A DNA stretch of 64,000 nt from HGW-17 sp964516435 (GTDB taxonomy: Bacteria > Myxococcota_A > Polyangia > HGW-17). The translations under genes and the position numbers were made by a program. The notes under the pieces were generated by a model. That model ran no database searches and was not told where the DNA came from. It worked only from the letters and a program-made list of their open reading frames with translations. Each line of letters starts with the position of its first letter. The stretch's first letter is position 1. Positions 56,667 through 63,506 of the stretch are shown here, piece after piece. The stretch covers positions 8,144 to 72,143 of the forward strand of contig CAZEZP010000091.1 of the NCBI GenBank assembly GCA_964516435.1, given 5' to 3'.

Positions 56667-56696
56667 ACTATACGCGCACGCCTGTTGACGTGTCAA
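56667..56696 (-). promoter_or_regulatory. Strong promoter with overlapping palindrome
   Basis: Minus strand: TTGACA (56691-56696), 18 bp, TATAGT (56667-56672), the best promoter match of the window. TTGAC-gt-GTCAA (56685-56696) is a perfect inverted repeat that covers the -35. Downstream, CCGGGC-ATTTAA-GCCCGG (56646-56663) forms a hairpin at the predicted start of the mRNA. Confidence 0.65.
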
Positions 56697-56782
56697 TATC
56701 GATGCCAAAGGGGAAATCAATTTTTTTCTGTCCCCATGCAACGCAAAAAACCCAACAGCATCAAGGTTTTTCAAATCTTCCG

Positions 56783-56811
56783 TTTACAGGGACTCCCAAA
56801 AGTCCTACACT
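56783..56811 (+). promoter_or_regulatory. Promoter of the enolase gene
   Basis: TTTACA (56783-56788), 17 bp, TACACT (56806-56811). The leader would be about 58 bases. The rest of the 243-base gap also holds the minus-strand promoter. Confidence 0.5.
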
Positions 56812-56876
56812 GGCATGCGCATTGGATCCGGCAATGCATGGTCTCTTCCCGCTCCCGGAACCGCAGGTGAAATGAC

Positions 56877-58232
56877 ATGAGTTATTCATCGATCCGCACG
56901 ATCATCACCGAAGTCAGGGCCCGTGAAATCCTGGATGCCCGGGGAAATCCCACGCTGGAAGTGGATGTCATCCTGCAGGACGGCTCGTTCGGGCGGGCCG
57001 CAGTGCCCACCGGCACGTCCTGCGGCATCAACGAGGCCATGGAGCTGCGGGACGGCGATCCCTCCCGGTTTTCGGGGATGGGTGTCCTCAATGCCGTGGA
57101 CCATGTCCATCGCCAACTGTTCGAGGCCATCCAGGATCTCGACGTCCTCGACCAGACCACGCTCGACATGGCCATGTGCGAAGTCGATGGAACCGAAAGG
57201 AAGAGCCGCCTGGGCGCCAACGCCATCGTCGCGGTGTCCATGGCCTGCGCGCGCGCGGCGGCGGCATCCCTGCACATTCCCCTGTACCGCTATCTCGGCG
57301 GCATCGATGCCCGCACCCTGCCCGTGCCCATGAGCACCCTCATCAATGGCGGCCTCCCGGAAGGCGGCACCGTGGATTTCCAGGAATTCATGGTCCTGCC
57401 CGTGGGCGCCCCCTCCTTCCGGGAAGCCACCCGGATGGTGGCGGAAATCTTTCACGCCCTGCGCGGCCTGCTGCTGGCCCGTGGCCATCATACGGGCGTG
57501 GGAGACGAAGGCGGATTCTGTCCTTTCGTGGGCTCGCACCACGAGGCGCTGGACCTCATCCTCGAAGCCATCGCCCGGGCCGGCTTCACCACGGGGCCCG
57601 CGGCCGAAGAGCCGCAGGTGCTCCTGGCCATCGACGCGGCCGCATCGGAAATGCGCCAGCAGGCCCGCCAGGAGGGTCAGGCCGGCTACCGCTTCTGGCG
57701 CTCGCGGGGTCCCATGCTCTCCACGGACGAAATGGTGCGGTTCTGGTGCGACCTCGTGCAGCAGTACCCCATGATTTTTTCACTCGAAGACCCCATGGCC
57801 GAGGACGACATCGAGGGATGGCAGGCCATCACGCGCGAACTGGGCGACCGGGTCCAACTCGTGGGGGACGACGTGTTCGCCACCAACGCCCGCCTGCTGG
57901 AAAAGGGCATCGCTTCCCGCATCGCCAACGCCATCCTCGTCAAGCCCAACCAGATCGGCACGCTCACGGAAACCATCGACACGGTGTCTCTGGCGCGGGA
58001 CCGGGGCTACGACTGCATCGTCTCCCACCGTTCCGGGGAAACGGAAGATCCCTTCATCGCCGACCTGGTGGTGGCGCTGGGCACCGGACTCATCAAGACC
58101 GGGGCGCCTTCCCGCTCGGACAGGGTGGCCAAATACAACCAGTTGCTGCGCATCGAGGAAGAACTGGGCACCTCGGCGCGGTATTTCGGCCGGTCGGTGT
58201 TGCGCAAGCGCTTCGGGAAAACGGAGCCGTAA
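56877..58232 (+). CDS. eno: Enolase with altered active-site loops
   Basis: A 451-residue enolase (2-phosphoglycerate to phosphoenolpyruvate). Conserved parts: ELRDGD, QEFMVLPVGA, GDEGGF, SLEDPMAEDD, GDDVFATN, LVKPNQIGT and SHRSGETED, so metal ligands and the catalytic Lys are in place. Two loops differ. The first reads PTGTSCGINEA (44-54) in place of SGASTG, keeping Ser48 that binds the second Mg2+. The second reads INGGLPEGGTVDFQEF (156-171), where the usual HADNN is missing and Pro161 stands at the place of the His that contacts the substrate phosphate. It could be a divergent but active enzyme or a relative with another substrate. The sequence has no GG-rich ribosome site; ATG follows GGTGAAATGAC. 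Confidence 0.93.
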   Translation: MSYSSIRTIITEVRAREILDARGNPTLEVDVILQDGSFGRAAVPTGTSCGINEAMELRDGDPSRFSGMGVLNAVDHVHRQLFEAIQDLDVLDQTTLDMAMCEVDGTERKSRLGANAIVAVSMACARAAAASLHIPLYRYLGGIDARTLPVPMSTLINGGLPEGGTVDFQEFMVLPVGAPSFREATRMVAEIFHALRGLLLARGHHTGVGDEGGFCPFVGSHHEALDLILEAIARAGFTTGPAAEEPQVLLAIDAAASEMRQQARQEGQAGYRFWRSRGPMLSTDEMVRFWCDLVQQYPMIFSLEDPMAEDDIEGWQAITRELGDRVQLVGDDVFATNARLLEKGIASRIANAILVKPNQIGTLTETIDTVSLARDRGYDCIVSHRSGETEDPFIADLVVALGTGLIKTGAPSRSDRVAKYNQLLRIEEELGTSARYFGRSVLRKRFGKTEP

Positions 58233-58242
58233 AGCCGGACCC

Positions 58243-58382
58243 TAGCCGGCGCCCATCACTCCCAGCGTGACGGACAGGAAAATCCACAGCATCAGGAGGG
58301 AAAAACCGCCCCAGACAACCCCCGCCACCAGGCGGCGCAAGAAGGGGTGGGCGGAAGATACGGCAGGCCGGCGCCGGCTCAC
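58243..58382 (-). pseudogene. Possible small membrane-protein gene, apparently frameshifted
   Basis: A GTG (58380-58382) overlaps the stop of the upstream gene as GTGA, and codons for MSRRRPAVSSAHPFLRRLVAG follow. The frame then stops early. A shift by one base at a run of four Gs (near 58320-58323) would continue as VVWGGFSLLMLWIFLSVTLG and end at TAG (58243-58245), giving one membrane helix of about 46 residues in total. Either the gene is broken, a G was lost in sequencing or assembly, or a programmed shift occurs. Without the shift the product is 29 residues. Not proven to be a gene. Confidence 0.35.
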
Positions 58383-59428
58383 GGCTTTTCCTCCGGAAAA
58401 TCGAGATATCCCTGGATGGCCAGTTCCATCTGGGCATAAACGGACGTGGCATCCACGAACAGGGAATCCTGGATGCGCACGACCGTCTGCCTATCCAGCC
58501 CGAGTTTCTTCGCAACGGGCTGCAGGCCCCGGACCGACGCCGCGTGGGCGTGCTGCTTCATGGCCTTGTTGAAGGCCGCCTTGTCACAGTCCATCATCTC
58601 GCACAAATCCACGGGCCGGCGTGGCACGCCCTGGGTCACCAGCCGCTCGTGCAGATCCGCGAAGACGGCATCGCCCTTCTGCTGAACGATCTCCACGAGA
58701 GCTTCCAGCAGGTCCGCGTTGCGCACATCCTGGGTGGGCAGGGGAATCACGTTCACACGCACCCTGTCCTTGTATTTGCGCAGAGCGTTGCGGATGCCGC
58801 CCAGCACCATCTTTTCATAGAGGCCCGCATAGGTGACATACCAGGTCACTTTCACCGGCCCGTTCGATGCGCCCAGCGTCAGCATGGGCCAGCCCTCCGG
58901 CATGGCCTTGGACAGGGCATCGTCGAACCCCACGGGAAGCCGGGAAGCATGCGCGTCGACAAGCCGCGACCACAGTTCGCGGTTCGGATTGATCTGCTTC
59001 GTGGCATCCTCGATGTTCCGCCGGACCTGCTCCTGCGCCTGACGGGTGATTTCCTGGGCCCGGCGCTGCTGTTTCTGCTGCTCCTTCACGGAAATGAAAG
59101 CGATGAAACCTCCCAGGGCGAGGGAAAAGAACACGGCGAAAAGCGGAATGCGCAGGGCGTTCTTCCGGCGCCGCTCCAGTTCCTGCCGCACGTATTCCTG
59201 GCGGGCCCGGTCCACTTCGGTCATGGGCCTCGCAGGCGCAGGCGCAGTTCCAGGAACCGCCGGCGAATCGGCTTTTTTCTGGAAGCGATCCGGAACGCCG
59301 TCGCCATCCTTGTCGAAAAACACGGTATTGCCGCAGTAGGGACACGTGACGGCATCGGCTCCTGGCGTGTTGGGCATGGAAGCACCGCAGGAAGGGCAGT
59401 TCATCTGGAGAGCCTGTGGATTCTTCAT
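58379..59428 (-). CDS. Zinc-ribbon, membrane and thioredoxin-fold protein (paralogue B)
   Basis: A 349-residue protein with CPSC (11-14) and CPYC (30-33) zinc-ribbon pairs, a membrane helix at about 95-115 (ALRIPLFAVFFSLALGGFIAFI), a helical linker, and a C-terminal DsbA-like domain (PVKVTWYVTYAGLYEKMVLG, ADLLEALVEIVQQKG). As in the protein at 47267-48622, no CxxC is present at the active-site position. The only Cys residues in the domain lie in CEMMDC. A calcium-like DKDGDGVPD motif is just after the ribbon. AAGGA lies before the ATG. It sits between enolase and MsrA; the function is unknown. Confidence 0.75.
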   Translation of the reverse strand: MKNPQALQMNCPSCGASMPNTPGADAVTCPYCGNTVFFDKDGDGVPDRFQKKADSPAVPGTAPAPARPMTEVDRARQEYVRQELERRRKNALRIPLFAVFFSLALGGFIAFISVKEQQKQQRRAQEITRQAQEQVRRNIEDATKQINPNRELWSRLVDAHASRLPVGFDDALSKAMPEGWPMLTLGASNGPVKVTWYVTYAGLYEKMVLGGIRNALRKYKDRVRVNVIPLPTQDVRNADLLEALVEIVQQKGDAVFADLHERLVTQGVPRRPVDLCEMMDCDKAAFNKAMKQHAHAASVRGLQPVAKKLGLDRQTVVRIQDSLFVDATSVYAQMELAIQGYLDFPEEKP

Positions 59429-59436
59429 GGCGTTCC

Positions 59437-59465
59437 TTCATACTCGCGTCAAATTCGCTTGTCAA
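59437..59465 (-). promoter_or_regulatory. Promoter of paralogue B, leader nearly absent
   Basis: Minus strand: TTGACA (59460-59465), 17 bp, TATGAA (59437-59442). Transcription should start at about 59430, two bases before the ATG at 59428, so the mRNA would be nearly leaderless. It shares its -35 region with a plus-strand TTGTCA in front of msrA. Confidence 0.55.
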
Positions 59466-59505
59466 CGGCCGATGTTTCGGGTTTTCCTCGGCCAGGAGGT
59501 GCATC

Positions 59506-60012
59506 ATGGAGGAAAAGAAGACGGCAAAGGCATACCTGGCTGGCGGTTGCTTCTGGGGCGTGGAATATCATCTGCGCCGGCTGACGGGAGTCCTGGACGT
59601 GATTTCGGGCTTCATGGGAGGGCACGTGGATCATCCCTCCTACCAGATGGTGTGCTCCGGCACCACGGGCCACATCGAGACGGTGGAGGTGATCTTCGAC
59701 CCGGATGCGATTTCGTTCGAAGCCATCGCCCGGCGGTTCTTCGAAATCCACGACCCCACGCAGGAAGATCGTCAGGGGCCGGACGTTGGCGAACAGTACA
59801 AAAGCGTGGTCTTCTACGCGGACGGGGAGCAGAAGGGCGTTGCCGAATCCCTGATCCGCGAACTGCGGGACAATGGCTACGACGTGGCCACCGAACTGCG
59901 GCCGGCGGATACGTTCTGGCCGGCGGAAGACTACCATCAGCGATACTACGACCGGATCGGAAAGCCGCCGGCCTGCCATTTCCCCGTGGCGCGCTTCTCC
60001 CGGAAGGCATGA
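59506..60012 (+). CDS. msrA: Peptide methionine sulfoxide reductase A
   Basis: 168 residues with the catalytic GCFWG (Cys15), GGHVDHPSYQMVCSGTTGH and the FWPAEDYHQRYY substrate-binding stretch. It reduces methionine-S-sulfoxide in proteins using thioredoxin and has no signal peptide, so it works in the cytoplasm. Length is that of single-domain MsrA. One further Cys near the end (PACHFP) could be the resolving Cys. CAGGAGGTGC precedes the ATG. The gene is divergent from the paralogue B gene by 77 bases and is part of the oxidative-stress set of the window. Confidence 0.96.
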   Translation: MEEKKTAKAYLAGGCFWGVEYHLRRLTGVLDVISGFMGGHVDHPSYQMVCSGTTGHIETVEVIFDPDAISFEAIARRFFEIHDPTQEDRQGPDVGEQYKSVVFYADGEQKGVAESLIRELRDNGYDVATELRPADTFWPAEDYHQRYYDRIGKPPACHFPVARFSRKA

Positions 60013-60098
60013 TGGCTCCTTTTTTCTGCGGACCCGCATTCCAGCAGATGCCTCCGGACCGGCCGCGGACAGATTCCGGCGAAACGCGAAGAGCCAGC

Positions 60099-60127
60099 TT
60101 GACGCTGGAAAATGGAGCGGATAGCAT
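60099..60127 (+). promoter_or_regulatory. Promoter of the small-protein/methyltransferase pair
   Basis: TTGACG (60099-60104), 17 bp, TAGCAT (60122-60127). The -35 lies in a small inverted repeat CCAGC-TTGAC-GCTGG. It serves the genes at 60170 and 60445. Confidence 0.45.
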
Positions 60128-60169
60128 GGCCGCGCGCGCAAGCCGCAGCTGCCGCAGGTGAAAAAAACC

Positions 60170-60439
60170 ATGACAGAGCAAGCCATTCTCATCGACGAGT
60201 TCAAGCAGTACCTCCAGCGTTACCAGAACCTCGTCGGAAACCGGGACTTCGGGGAATACGGCTCCTGGAATGGATTCATGGTAAAAAAAATGAACTTCGA
60301 CGAATTCGTCGCCAAATATGAAGAGTTCCGGAATCTGGAAAGGCTCTACGCGGACATCCTGGAGCGGGGCGACACCGTCAACGACGCCATCTTCCGCACC
60401 CTGCGCGAGCAGGGAGCCCACCTCCTGATCGAAGTCTGA
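60170..60439 (+). CDS. Small uncharacterised protein
   Basis: 89 residues, mostly helical and charged (DEFKQYLQRYQNLVGNRDF, MNFDEFVAKYEEFRNLERLYADI). No signal peptide or membrane segment. No family is recognised. The ATG at 60170 is preferred with CAGGTGA upstream; a GTG at 60158 in the same frame lacks a ribosome site. The next gene, a methyltransferase, starts 5 bases after its stop, so they are co-expressed and possibly functionally linked. Confidence 0.65.
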   Translation: MTEQAILIDEFKQYLQRYQNLVGNRDFGEYGSWNGFMVKKMNFDEFVAKYEEFRNLERLYADILERGDTVNDAIFRTLREQGAHLLIEV

Positions 60440-60444
60440 ATCCA

Positions 60445-61143
60445 ATGTCCCAGGGAGTGATGCGCGAGGAATATGCCCGGGGGCGGGAAGAGCGGGCCGA
60501 ACTGATTTACCGCTACCGGTTCCGGGCGATGGCCGCCGTGGCGGCGGCTCCAGGAATGGAAGACGGCCTCCTGCTGGACCTGGGAGCAGCGGAAGGCCGC
60601 ACGCTGGCCGAAATGATCCGGCTGGGACGGCCTCGCGGCGCCTGGGGCGTGGAACTTTCGCCGGACCTCGTGCGGCGGGCGGCGGAACTGGGGCATCCCG
60701 TCGTAGAGGGAAACGCGGAAAGCCTTCCGGAGTTCCTGCGCGGGCAGAAGTTCGACGTGGTCTGCGCGCTGGCCGTCCTCGAGCATCTCGAGCAGCCCGG
60801 AGAATGCCTGCGGCAGGCGTTTTCCGTGCTGCGAAGCGGCGGACGCCTCGTGGCATCGGCTCCCAATCCCTTCTGGGACCGCATCGCCGCCCGGACGGGA
60901 CTGCACAAGGAGCAGGAGCACCACGTCCAGGAGTTCGATGCGCGCGTCTTTGCGCAGTTGGCCCGCGAAGCCGGCTTCGTGAACATCCGCATGCGCCCCT
61001 TCATGTTCGTGGGCAGCGCCTTTTTGCCCTACCTGGGCATTTCCCCGAGCGTCCGGCTCGCGTACCGGCTGGAAACCCCCTTCGCCTTTCCGGCGCTCGG
61101 ATTCGCATTCGTCAACCAGTTGTTCACGGCCGATCATCCCTGA
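60445..61143 (+). CDS. Class I SAM-dependent methyltransferase
   Basis: 232 residues with motif I LLLDLGAAEGRTL (near 43-55), then WGVELSPDLV, the acidic VEGNAESLP and DVVCALAVLEHLEQP, and the late strand LVASAPNPF. It is a cytoplasmic UbiE/class I type enzyme; lipid or small-molecule substrates would fit, but none can be named. A hydrophobic C-terminal half (LPYLGISPSVRLAYRLE) may associate with the membrane. No ribosome site is obvious, so translation is probably coupled to the small gene 5 bases upstream. It is convergent with the PilZ gene. Confidence 0.85.
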   Translation: MSQGVMREEYARGREERAELIYRYRFRAMAAVAAAPGMEDGLLLDLGAAEGRTLAEMIRLGRPRGAWGVELSPDLVRRAAELGHPVVEGNAESLPEFLRGQKFDVVCALAVLEHLEQPGECLRQAFSVLRSGGRLVASAPNPFWDRIAARTGLHKEQEHHVQEFDARVFAQLAREAGFVNIRMRPFMFVGSAFLPYLGISPSVRLAYRLETPFAFPALGFAFVNQLFTADHP

Positions 61144-61263
61144 ACCCTTCCCAGCCACGGCGGCCGCGAACGGCCGAGCCCCCGGTGCGGCAGAGTCGCC
61201 CGCGCCGTTCCTCGCATGCGAGTTGGCGTGGATGCCCGTGCTCCCCGAGAGCGGAAGAATGCA

Positions 61264-61620
61264 TCACAGATGGAAGATGGATTCCGGAGATCCCCGCTGG
61301 ATGCGGGCCAGCAGCGAATCCAGGTGGCGGCTGCGGGTGAGGAAGCGGATGCCCACCCCCACGTTGGGAATGCAGTGCATGACCTCGCCGTCGAACGTGA
61401 CGTAGCGTTCGTCGCCCGTGGGCAGCGTGATGGTCAGGGTCATGGAGATGGGGAGATCCCGCGTGTAGCGGGTGTAGACGAAGATTCCCCCCAGGCTGAT
61501 GTCCTTGGACACGACCTCCACGGGGTTGACCCAGCGCTCGTGGTTCAGGGTGACCTTCAATTCCGCGGCCAGCCGGGGATGCTGGCGTGCATCGGTGCCG
61601 GAAACGGTGGAATTGCTCAT
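61264..61620 (-). CDS. PilZ-domain c-di-GMP receptor protein
   Basis: 118 residues, a single PilZ domain: RQHPR (12-16) for the RxxxR motif, DISLGGIFV (about 40-48) for the (D/N)xSxxG motif, and GVGIRFL near the end. PilZ proteins bind cyclic di-GMP and pass the signal to motility, export or polysaccharide systems. No other domain is present, so it acts as an adaptor. It lies 14 bases after the stop of the lipoprotein gene and is the last gene of a three-gene minus-strand unit. Confidence 0.9.
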   Translation of the reverse strand: MSNSTVSGTDARQHPRLAAELKVTLNHERWVNPVEVVSKDISLGGIFVYTRYTRDLPISMTLTITLPTGDERYVTFDGEVMHCIPNVGVGIRFLTRSRHLDSLLARIQRGSPESIFHL

Positions 61621-61634
61621 GACGCGCCTCGCAA

Positions 61635-62963
61635 TCAGGGCTGGACGAAGAAACTGCCCGCCACGATGGAATCGAAGCCTTCCACCTGGGATACGGAAGG
61701 ATTGGAGGAACCGGCATCCAGCAGTTGCAGTCCGCCATTTTCAAGAGCGATATACAAAATTCCAGAGGAATCGTAGAACATGGAGATGGGTTTCTTGTCC
61801 TGCGTCCCCACCGCCAGCGTCCGGTACGGGGTCGCCGTCGTGCCGGAAACGGAAAACAGTTCCACGCTCTTGGAATCCATGCACAGCACGGCCAGCCGCT
61901 GATCCCCGGCCACGAACTGGACGTTTTTTGGATTCTGGCACCCGGTGATGTTCGTGGGCACCACGTTCCGGGAGGCGATTTCCACCAGAAACAGGCGGTT
62001 GAGCGCGGGAGCGACGGCGGCGGCGTAGGCTCCCGACCGGGAAACCGCCACATCGCTGACGCTGGTGGTCTCCGTGCTCAGCGTGATGGAGGACTGGCTG
62101 GAACTGGCCGTAGGAAACGGATCGGCCGCAAACACCAGCAGGAAGCTCTCCGCGACGCCCCGGGCGCCGGCGGCCACGATGACGCCGGGATCCGCGCTGA
62201 TGTCCAGCGCCGAGAAGGCGCCGTCCTGGCTGACCCAGGAGCCGAACGTGATTTCCGTTCCGGTGCCGCTGGTACGCAGTTCGAGAGTTCCGATCCCACG
62301 GTCCGTGGCCACCACCAGCCCGCGGGCGAGCACCAGCACATCGGACGGCTTGGCATTGACGCCCGGGGTGCTGGTCGCGATCGTCAGGGACGGGGCGACC
62401 ACCCCGAACCGGGACGTGTCGGAGGAATCCACGGAAAGCCAGTCGATGCGCCCGTCAGTGGAGGAAAACGCCACGAAGCGGCTTTTCTCGTCCAGCAGAC
62501 GCAACTGGTACGACCCCGTGCCGATGGTCCCGCGCCGCAGGATGCGGGAGGGCTCGTCCATGCTGCGCATGTAGAGGTTGCCCTGCCCGTCGCCATGCAC
62601 GAATCCTCGGAAGATGTGGATGTCCACCTTGTAGGGGCCGCTCGTGGAGCCGATTTCCATGATGGCCGGGCCGCTGGCCACCAGCGGCGGAATGCGGAAC
62701 GAGAAACGCTTGGAGTCGATGAACACGTAGTTCATCAGGGAGGAGATGGGGGTGTGCACCGTTCCCCCGGAATCCACAATCTTGAACTGTCCCTCGATGA
62801 AGTCCGAACCGCGCGCCACATGGACGGTCACCGGCTGCCCCACCACGTAGTTGCGCGAGCCGGTTACACGGATCGAAGAATCACAGGCGCCCGCCAGCCA
62901 CAGAAGCGCCAGCCCGACGATTTTCATGGTGTCCGTCTTGATCATCATGCGAACCCTGCTCAT
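61635..62963 (-). CDS. Lipoprotein with beta-propeller-like repeats
   Basis: 442 residues. The start at 62963 has GGAAG upstream and gives a signal peptide whose hydrophobic core is MKIVGLALLWLAGAC (lipobox LAGAC); a shorter start at 62927 is possible. After an Ig-like stretch (NYVVGQPVTVHVARGSDFIEG) come several repeats of four-strand blade type (SRFVAFSSTDGRIDWLSVD, AYAAAVAPALNRLFLVEI, GILYIALENGGLQLLD). It could serve as a scaffold at the outer membrane; there are no catalytic residues. It overlaps no gene; the upstream gene ends 1 base before it. Confidence 0.78.
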   Translation of the reverse strand: MSRVRMMIKTDTMKIVGLALLWLAGACDSSIRVTGSRNYVVGQPVTVHVARGSDFIEGQFKIVDSGGTVHTPISSLMNYVFIDSKRFSFRIPPLVASGPAIMEIGSTSGPYKVDIHIFRGFVHGDGQGNLYMRSMDEPSRILRRGTIGTGSYQLRLLDEKSRFVAFSSTDGRIDWLSVDSSDTSRFGVVAPSLTIATSTPGVNAKPSDVLVLARGLVVATDRGIGTLELRTSGTGTEITFGSWVSQDGAFSALDISADPGVIVAAGARGVAESFLLVFAADPFPTASSSQSSITLSTETTSVSDVAVSRSGAYAAAVAPALNRLFLVEIASRNVVPTNITGCQNPKNVQFVAGDQRLAVLCMDSKSVELFSVSGTTATPYRTLAVGTQDKKPISMFYDSSGILYIALENGGLQLLDAGSSNPSVSQVEGFDSIVAGSFFVQP

Positions 62964-62964
62964 T

Positions 62965-63339
62965 TCATGCTTCCTTGCCAGCGTTTTCCACGAGTTGCGC
63001 CAGCGCCTGCCCATCCAGTCCCAGCGCGGCCGCGAGACGGCGCAGACCGGGATCCGACTGCAGGTGTCCCAGCAGCGCCTGCTTCAGGTCTCCCGCCCCT
63101 TCTGCCGGAACGTAGCGGCTCACGATGGAATCCACGATCATCTGCATGGCCTGCGCTGCGGTGAGGTCCCCTTCGCGCAGGCGCGCCGCCAGTTCGGCGG
63201 ACTGGAGTGAAATCTCGCTTTCCACCCGTGCATTCCGCTCTTTCTTCTGCGTGGGACCAGAGTCCTTCACATCCTGCAGGTCGACGACCGCGCCGCGGGC
63301 GGCAGACAGGAGAACGACGGGTTTTTCCGGTATTTTCAT
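62965..63339 (-). CDS. Small helical protein, unknown
   Basis: 124 residues, helical and charged, no signal peptide. The middle (EISLQSAELAARLREGDLTAAQAM) has a distant look of FlgM-type anti-sigma-28 proteins, but the match is too weak to name it. GAGG lies 8 bases before the ATG, and a good promoter is at 63381-63409, so it leads the operon with the propeller-like lipoprotein and PilZ protein. Confidence 0.65.
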   Translation of the reverse strand: MKIPEKPVVLLSAARGAVVDLQDVKDSGPTQKKERNARVESEISLQSAELAARLREGDLTAAQAMQMIVDSIVSRYVPAEGAGDLKQALLGHLQSDPGLRRLAAALGLDGQALAQLVENAGKEA

Positions 63340-63380
63340 CTGGGTGCACCTCGGTTCGCCCGAAATTCGGCAGCTCTCCT

Positions 63381-63409
63381 ACTATAGGAGGGTCCCGCGC
63401 CGATTTCAA
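63381..63409 (-). promoter_or_regulatory. Promoter of the lipoprotein/PilZ operon
   Basis: Minus strand: TTGAAA (63404-63409), 17 bp, TATAGT (63381-63386). The leader would be about 35 bases. The rest of the 167-base gap carries a weak plus-strand candidate (TTGTCA 63455-63460, TACCAC 63478-63483) for the gene at the right edge. Confidence 0.6.
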
Positions 63410-63506
63410 GGACCGTTTCCGGAAAAAAACGGCGAAAAACAACGGCGCACCAGCTTGTCAGTCCCCGGAGAATCGGGTACCACTCGGAATCCAAGGAGGA
63501 TGAATC

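Noticed and set aside
56811..56826. Sigma-54-like TGGCAT-N5-TTGGA in front of enolase
   Set aside because: The -12 GC pair is missing; the sigma-70-type promoter at 56783 explains the gene better.
61161..61176. CGGCCG-CGAA-CGGCCG hairpin between the methyltransferase and PilZ genes as a terminator
   Set aside because: No U-run on either side; at most a structural element between convergent genes.
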